7,044 bases of DNA from Oceanihabitans sp. (GTDB taxonomy: Bacteria > Bacteroidota > Bacteroidia > Flavobacteriales > Flavobacteriaceae): positions 1-7,044 of the forward strand of contig JAGPUY010000150.1 in assembly GCA_018067265.1 (NCBI GenBank), in the 5' to 3' direction. The translations under genes and the position numbers were made by a program. Under the pieces are notes generated by a model, which saw nothing but the letters and a program-made list of their open reading frames with translations, ran no database searches and was not told the DNA's origin. This document shows, piece after piece, positions 5,109 through 7,044 of this stretch (positions within the stretch are counted from its first letter, which is position 1; each line of letters begins with the position of its first letter).

Positions 5109-5567
5109 ATGACTTTTGACGCAATAGATAAAAAACTAATTCAGCTTTTACAAGAAGATAGCAAGCAAACCAATAAAGCCTTGTCTAATACATTGAATCT
5201 TTCGGTTACGGCCGTGTATGAAAGGATTAAAAAACTAGAAAATCAAGGCGTTATTAATAAATATGTTGCTTTGGTGAATAAAGAAAAAGTGGCTAAATCT
5301 TTTGTTGCTTTTTGCCATGTGAAACTTACGCAACACTCTCAAGATTATGTGATTAAATTTGAAAAAGAAGTGGCTGATTTGCAAGAGGTTTTAGAGTGTT
5401 ATCACATTAGTGGAGATTATGATTATCTTTTAAAAGTACTTGTAAAAGATATGGAAGCTTTTAGGGAGTTTATGGTGAATAGACTAACTAAAATTAATCA
5501 TATTGGTAGTACACATAGTATGTTTATGATTAACGAGGTGAAGCATACTACAGCAATTACGATGTAA
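5109..5567 (+). CDS. Lrp/AsnC-family transcriptional regulator
   Basis: A 152-residue feast/famine regulator of usual length. The N-terminal winged helix-turn-helix spans about residues 4-52: DKKLIQLLQEDSKQTNKAL, then the recognition helix VTAVYERIKKLENQGVI. A hinge leads to the RAM/AsnC ligand-binding domain (about 64-145) with the strand KSFVAFCHVKL, the GDYDYLLKV motif (102-110) that shapes the effector pocket between subunits, and a closing strand SMFMINEVK. These proteins form dimers to octamers and respond to amino acids. It is divergent from the PLP-enzyme gene, and the shared gap holds an Lrp-like palindrome (5021-5035), so it likely controls that gene, perhaps the transporter behind it, and itself. 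The arrangement recalls mdeR/mdeA of Pseudomonas putida. The ATG at 5109 places the first helix correctly; no Shine-Dalgarno is seen. Confidence 0.95.
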   Translation: MTFDAIDKKLIQLLQEDSKQTNKALSNTLNLSVTAVYERIKKLENQGVINKYVALVNKEKVAKSFVAFCHVKLTQHSQDYVIKFEKEVADLQEVLECYHISGDYDYLLKVLVKDMEAFREFMVNRLTKINHIGSTHSMFMINEVKHTTAITM

Positions 5568-5697
5568 GGCTAAAAGCATATAATTTTCATAAAATTAAGG
5601 AAAAGAGGAGATTCTAAAATGATATAAATAGTATATTTAAAGTATGATAAGCTGACTTAGGTTTTATTTTATTGTGAATCAGCGATATACGAATTCT

Positions 5698-7044
5698 ATG
5701 AAAAAACTTTTACTTCTATTAGGCCTAACTTTAGTTTTGGCTTCCTGTGCAAATACTAAAAAATACAATACCCAAATAAGGTCTTTACATACGGTAGTAT
5801 CTTTACAGAACGATGTAGATAAAGCCTACACGCAATTAAAGAGACACCATCCGAATCTTCATTTATATATTTCGGAAGAACGCTTAGATTTTAAGATGGA
5901 TAGCTTAAAAAAGAGTATCGATAAACCGCTAACGAGTTACGAATTTTACGCAAAAATCGGGCCGGTTATAGGTAGTATTAGACAAGGACATATTAGTGTG
6001 TTTGCACCAAAAAAACGCTTCGAAAGAAAAGAGTATAAAGCGCTTTCTAAAAAAGAATTTACATTTAACGACTTAGATTTTGATTACTTAGAAGATACCC
6101 TTTTAGTAACCAATACCAGATCTAAAGATTCTTTTTTGGTAGGAAGTGAAGTGGTTAAAATAGAAGACGAAAAAATTTCAGACTTAATAACGAAATATAA
6201 AACGCAAATAACTTCTGATGGCTATAACACCACATTATATAATAGAGTTTTAGGAAAAAGATTTGCTTCGTATTACTATAGTGATAAATATTTTATAGAT
6301 AGTTTGCAGGTTACTTTTAAAAAGGAAGACTCTTTGTTTGATATGGTTTTTAATCGTGTAAATAAAGAAGAAAAAAATAAGGATACGATACAAAAAGATA
6401 GCACATCAAAAGAGCTAATCGTTAAACTTACTAAGGAGCAACGTAAAGAGAATAAACAAAAAGCAAAAGCAATCCGAGAGCATAATCAAATATATGGCTA
6501 TGTGAAATCGAGAAATGAATATACTAGAAATGTCGAGTTTATTGGTCAGGATAGCACGATTGCCTACATGAAAATAAGAGGTTTCATGGGTGGAAAATAT
6601 AAGAAGTTTTATGAAGCCGGTTTTAAAGAAATAGATTCCGTAAAAGCAGAAAATCTAATCATTGATTTACGTAATAATGGAGGAGGAAGTCTAGCCGAAA
6701 TTGCAGAATTGTATGCGTACTTAGCAGATAAACCATTTCAGTTCTTGGAAGCAGGAGAAGTCAATAGCAGAATTCCTTTTTTAAAAACAGCACTGTCTAA
6801 TACCTCTTCTACTGGATTTAAAATTTTTGCAGGTGTGTTTTCTCCGCTTATAGCAACGTATAGCTTCTTTAAAACGAAAAAGGAAGCTGGTAAATTGTAT
6901 TATAAATTTAAGCAAAGCAAACTAGCAGATCCTAAAACAGATAATTTTAAAGGAAATGTTTATGTATTAATTAATGGGCATTCCTTTTCGGCATCTTCTG
7001 TTTTGTCTACTCAATTGCAAGCAAATGATAGGGCTATTTTTGTT
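5698..7044 (+). CDS. S41-family peptidase lipoprotein, 5' part only
   Basis: An open frame of 449 residues from ATG at 5698 to the window end. A signal peptide MKKLLLLLGLTLVLASC carries a lipobox with acylated C17, so the protein is exported and membrane-anchored. Residues about 35-105 resemble the N-terminal domain of Bacteroidota S41 proteins (LKRHHPNLHLYIS ... SIRQGHISVFAP). The middle, about 222-265, is a very charged Lys/Glu-rich stretch. The protease core follows: NLIIDLRNNGGG (319-330) and VLINGHSFSASS (423-434), where S431 is the likely nucleophile by comparison with the GTASASE motif of C-terminal processing proteases. The catalytic lysine, expected about 25 residues later, is beyond the window. 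The substrate is unknown. It follows the regulator gene after 130 bp and is probably a separate unit. Confidence 0.9.
   Translation, partial: MKKLLLLLGLTLVLASCANTKKYNTQIRSLHTVVSLQNDVDKAYTQLKRHHPNLHLYISEERLDFKMDSLKKSIDKPLTSYEFYAKIGPVIGSIRQGHISVFAPKKRFERKEYKALSKKEFTFNDLDFDYLEDTLLVTNTRSKDSFLVGSEVVKIEDEKISDLITKYKTQITSDGYNTTLYNRVLGKRFASYYYSDKYFIDSLQVTFKKEDSLFDMVFNRVNKEEKNKDTIQKDSTSKELIVKLTKEQRKENKQKAKAIREHNQIYGYVKSRNEYTRNVEFIGQDSTIAYMKIRGFMGGKYKKFYEAGFKEIDSVKAENLIIDLRNNGGGSLAEIAELYAYLADKPFQFLEAGEVNSRIPFLKTALSNTSSTGFKIFAGVFSPLIATYSFFKTKKEAGKLYYKFKQSKLADPKTDNFKGNVYVLINGHSFSASSVLSTQLQANDRAIFV

Noticed and set aside
5581..5597. Hairpin TAATTTT-CAT-AAAATTA after the Lrp-type gene as its terminator
   Set aside because: The 7-bp stem has only A-T pairs and is not followed by a T-run on the plus strand (AGGAAAAGAGG follows). 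I see no convincing terminator or promoter in 5568-5697.
5650..5683. Inverted GCTGA/TCAGC and TAGGTTTT as regulatory elements before the S41 peptidase gene
   Set aside because: The arms are only 5-7 bp with a bulge and a long loop, and the TAGGTTTT -7-like match lacks a -33 element at the right distance.

Overview
The window looks like a chromosomal segment from a marine-type member of the Flavobacteriaceae (Bacteroidota). The evidence is low GC content, A/T-rich leaders without Shine-Dalgarno sequences, a Bacteroidota-type promoter (TTG-N19-TATCTTTG), an interspersed repeat with the TCGAACTGAC signature that I recognise from flavobacterial intergenic regions, and gene families typical of the group. 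Most of it is ordinary housekeeping or accessory chromosome. I see no mobile element, CRISPR array, rRNA, tRNA or phage gene.

Layout. Positions 1-405 (minus) hold the 5' part of a lipoprotein with Reg_prop-type beta-propeller repeats, cut by the window edge. A strong hairpin terminator at 527-560 separates it from a peroxide-defence gene set read leftward: 2-Cys peroxiredoxin (1361-2005), a thioredoxin with a CGNC active site (1046-1354, 6 nt downstream) and a small acidic protein of a flavobacterial DUF family (588-845). The 200 bp between thioredoxin and the small gene is filled by two copies of a 50-bp repeat flanked by two GAAA-loop hairpins. A near-consensus promoter precedes the peroxiredoxin, and its -33 element abuts the terminator of the next gene.

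Positions 2152-4943 (minus) carry an NhaC-family antiporter-like transporter (start re-assigned to 3618) and, upstream of it, a Cys/Met-metabolism PLP enzyme (3729-4943). An Lrp/AsnC-type regulator (5109-5567, plus) is divergent from the PLP gene. The 165-bp divergent region contains, almost exactly at its centre, a 15-bp palindrome (TAGATTTTAAATCTA) resembling the Lrp consensus, next to a second inverted repeat. Regulator, PLP enzyme and NhaC-type transporter form a plausible amino-acid (perhaps methionine) utilisation module. The pairing of an Lrp-type regulator with a methionine gamma-lyase is known from Pseudomonas putida mdeR/mdeA. Here, however, two residues characteristic of methionine gamma-lyase are replaced, so the substrate is open.

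Positions 5698-7044 (plus) hold the 5' part of an S41-family peptidase lipoprotein, cut by the window end after the catalytic serine motif. The most interesting items are the centred Lrp-like operator with its regulator-enzyme-transporter set, the interlocked terminator/promoter at 2047-2108, and the repeat cluster inside the redox gene set.
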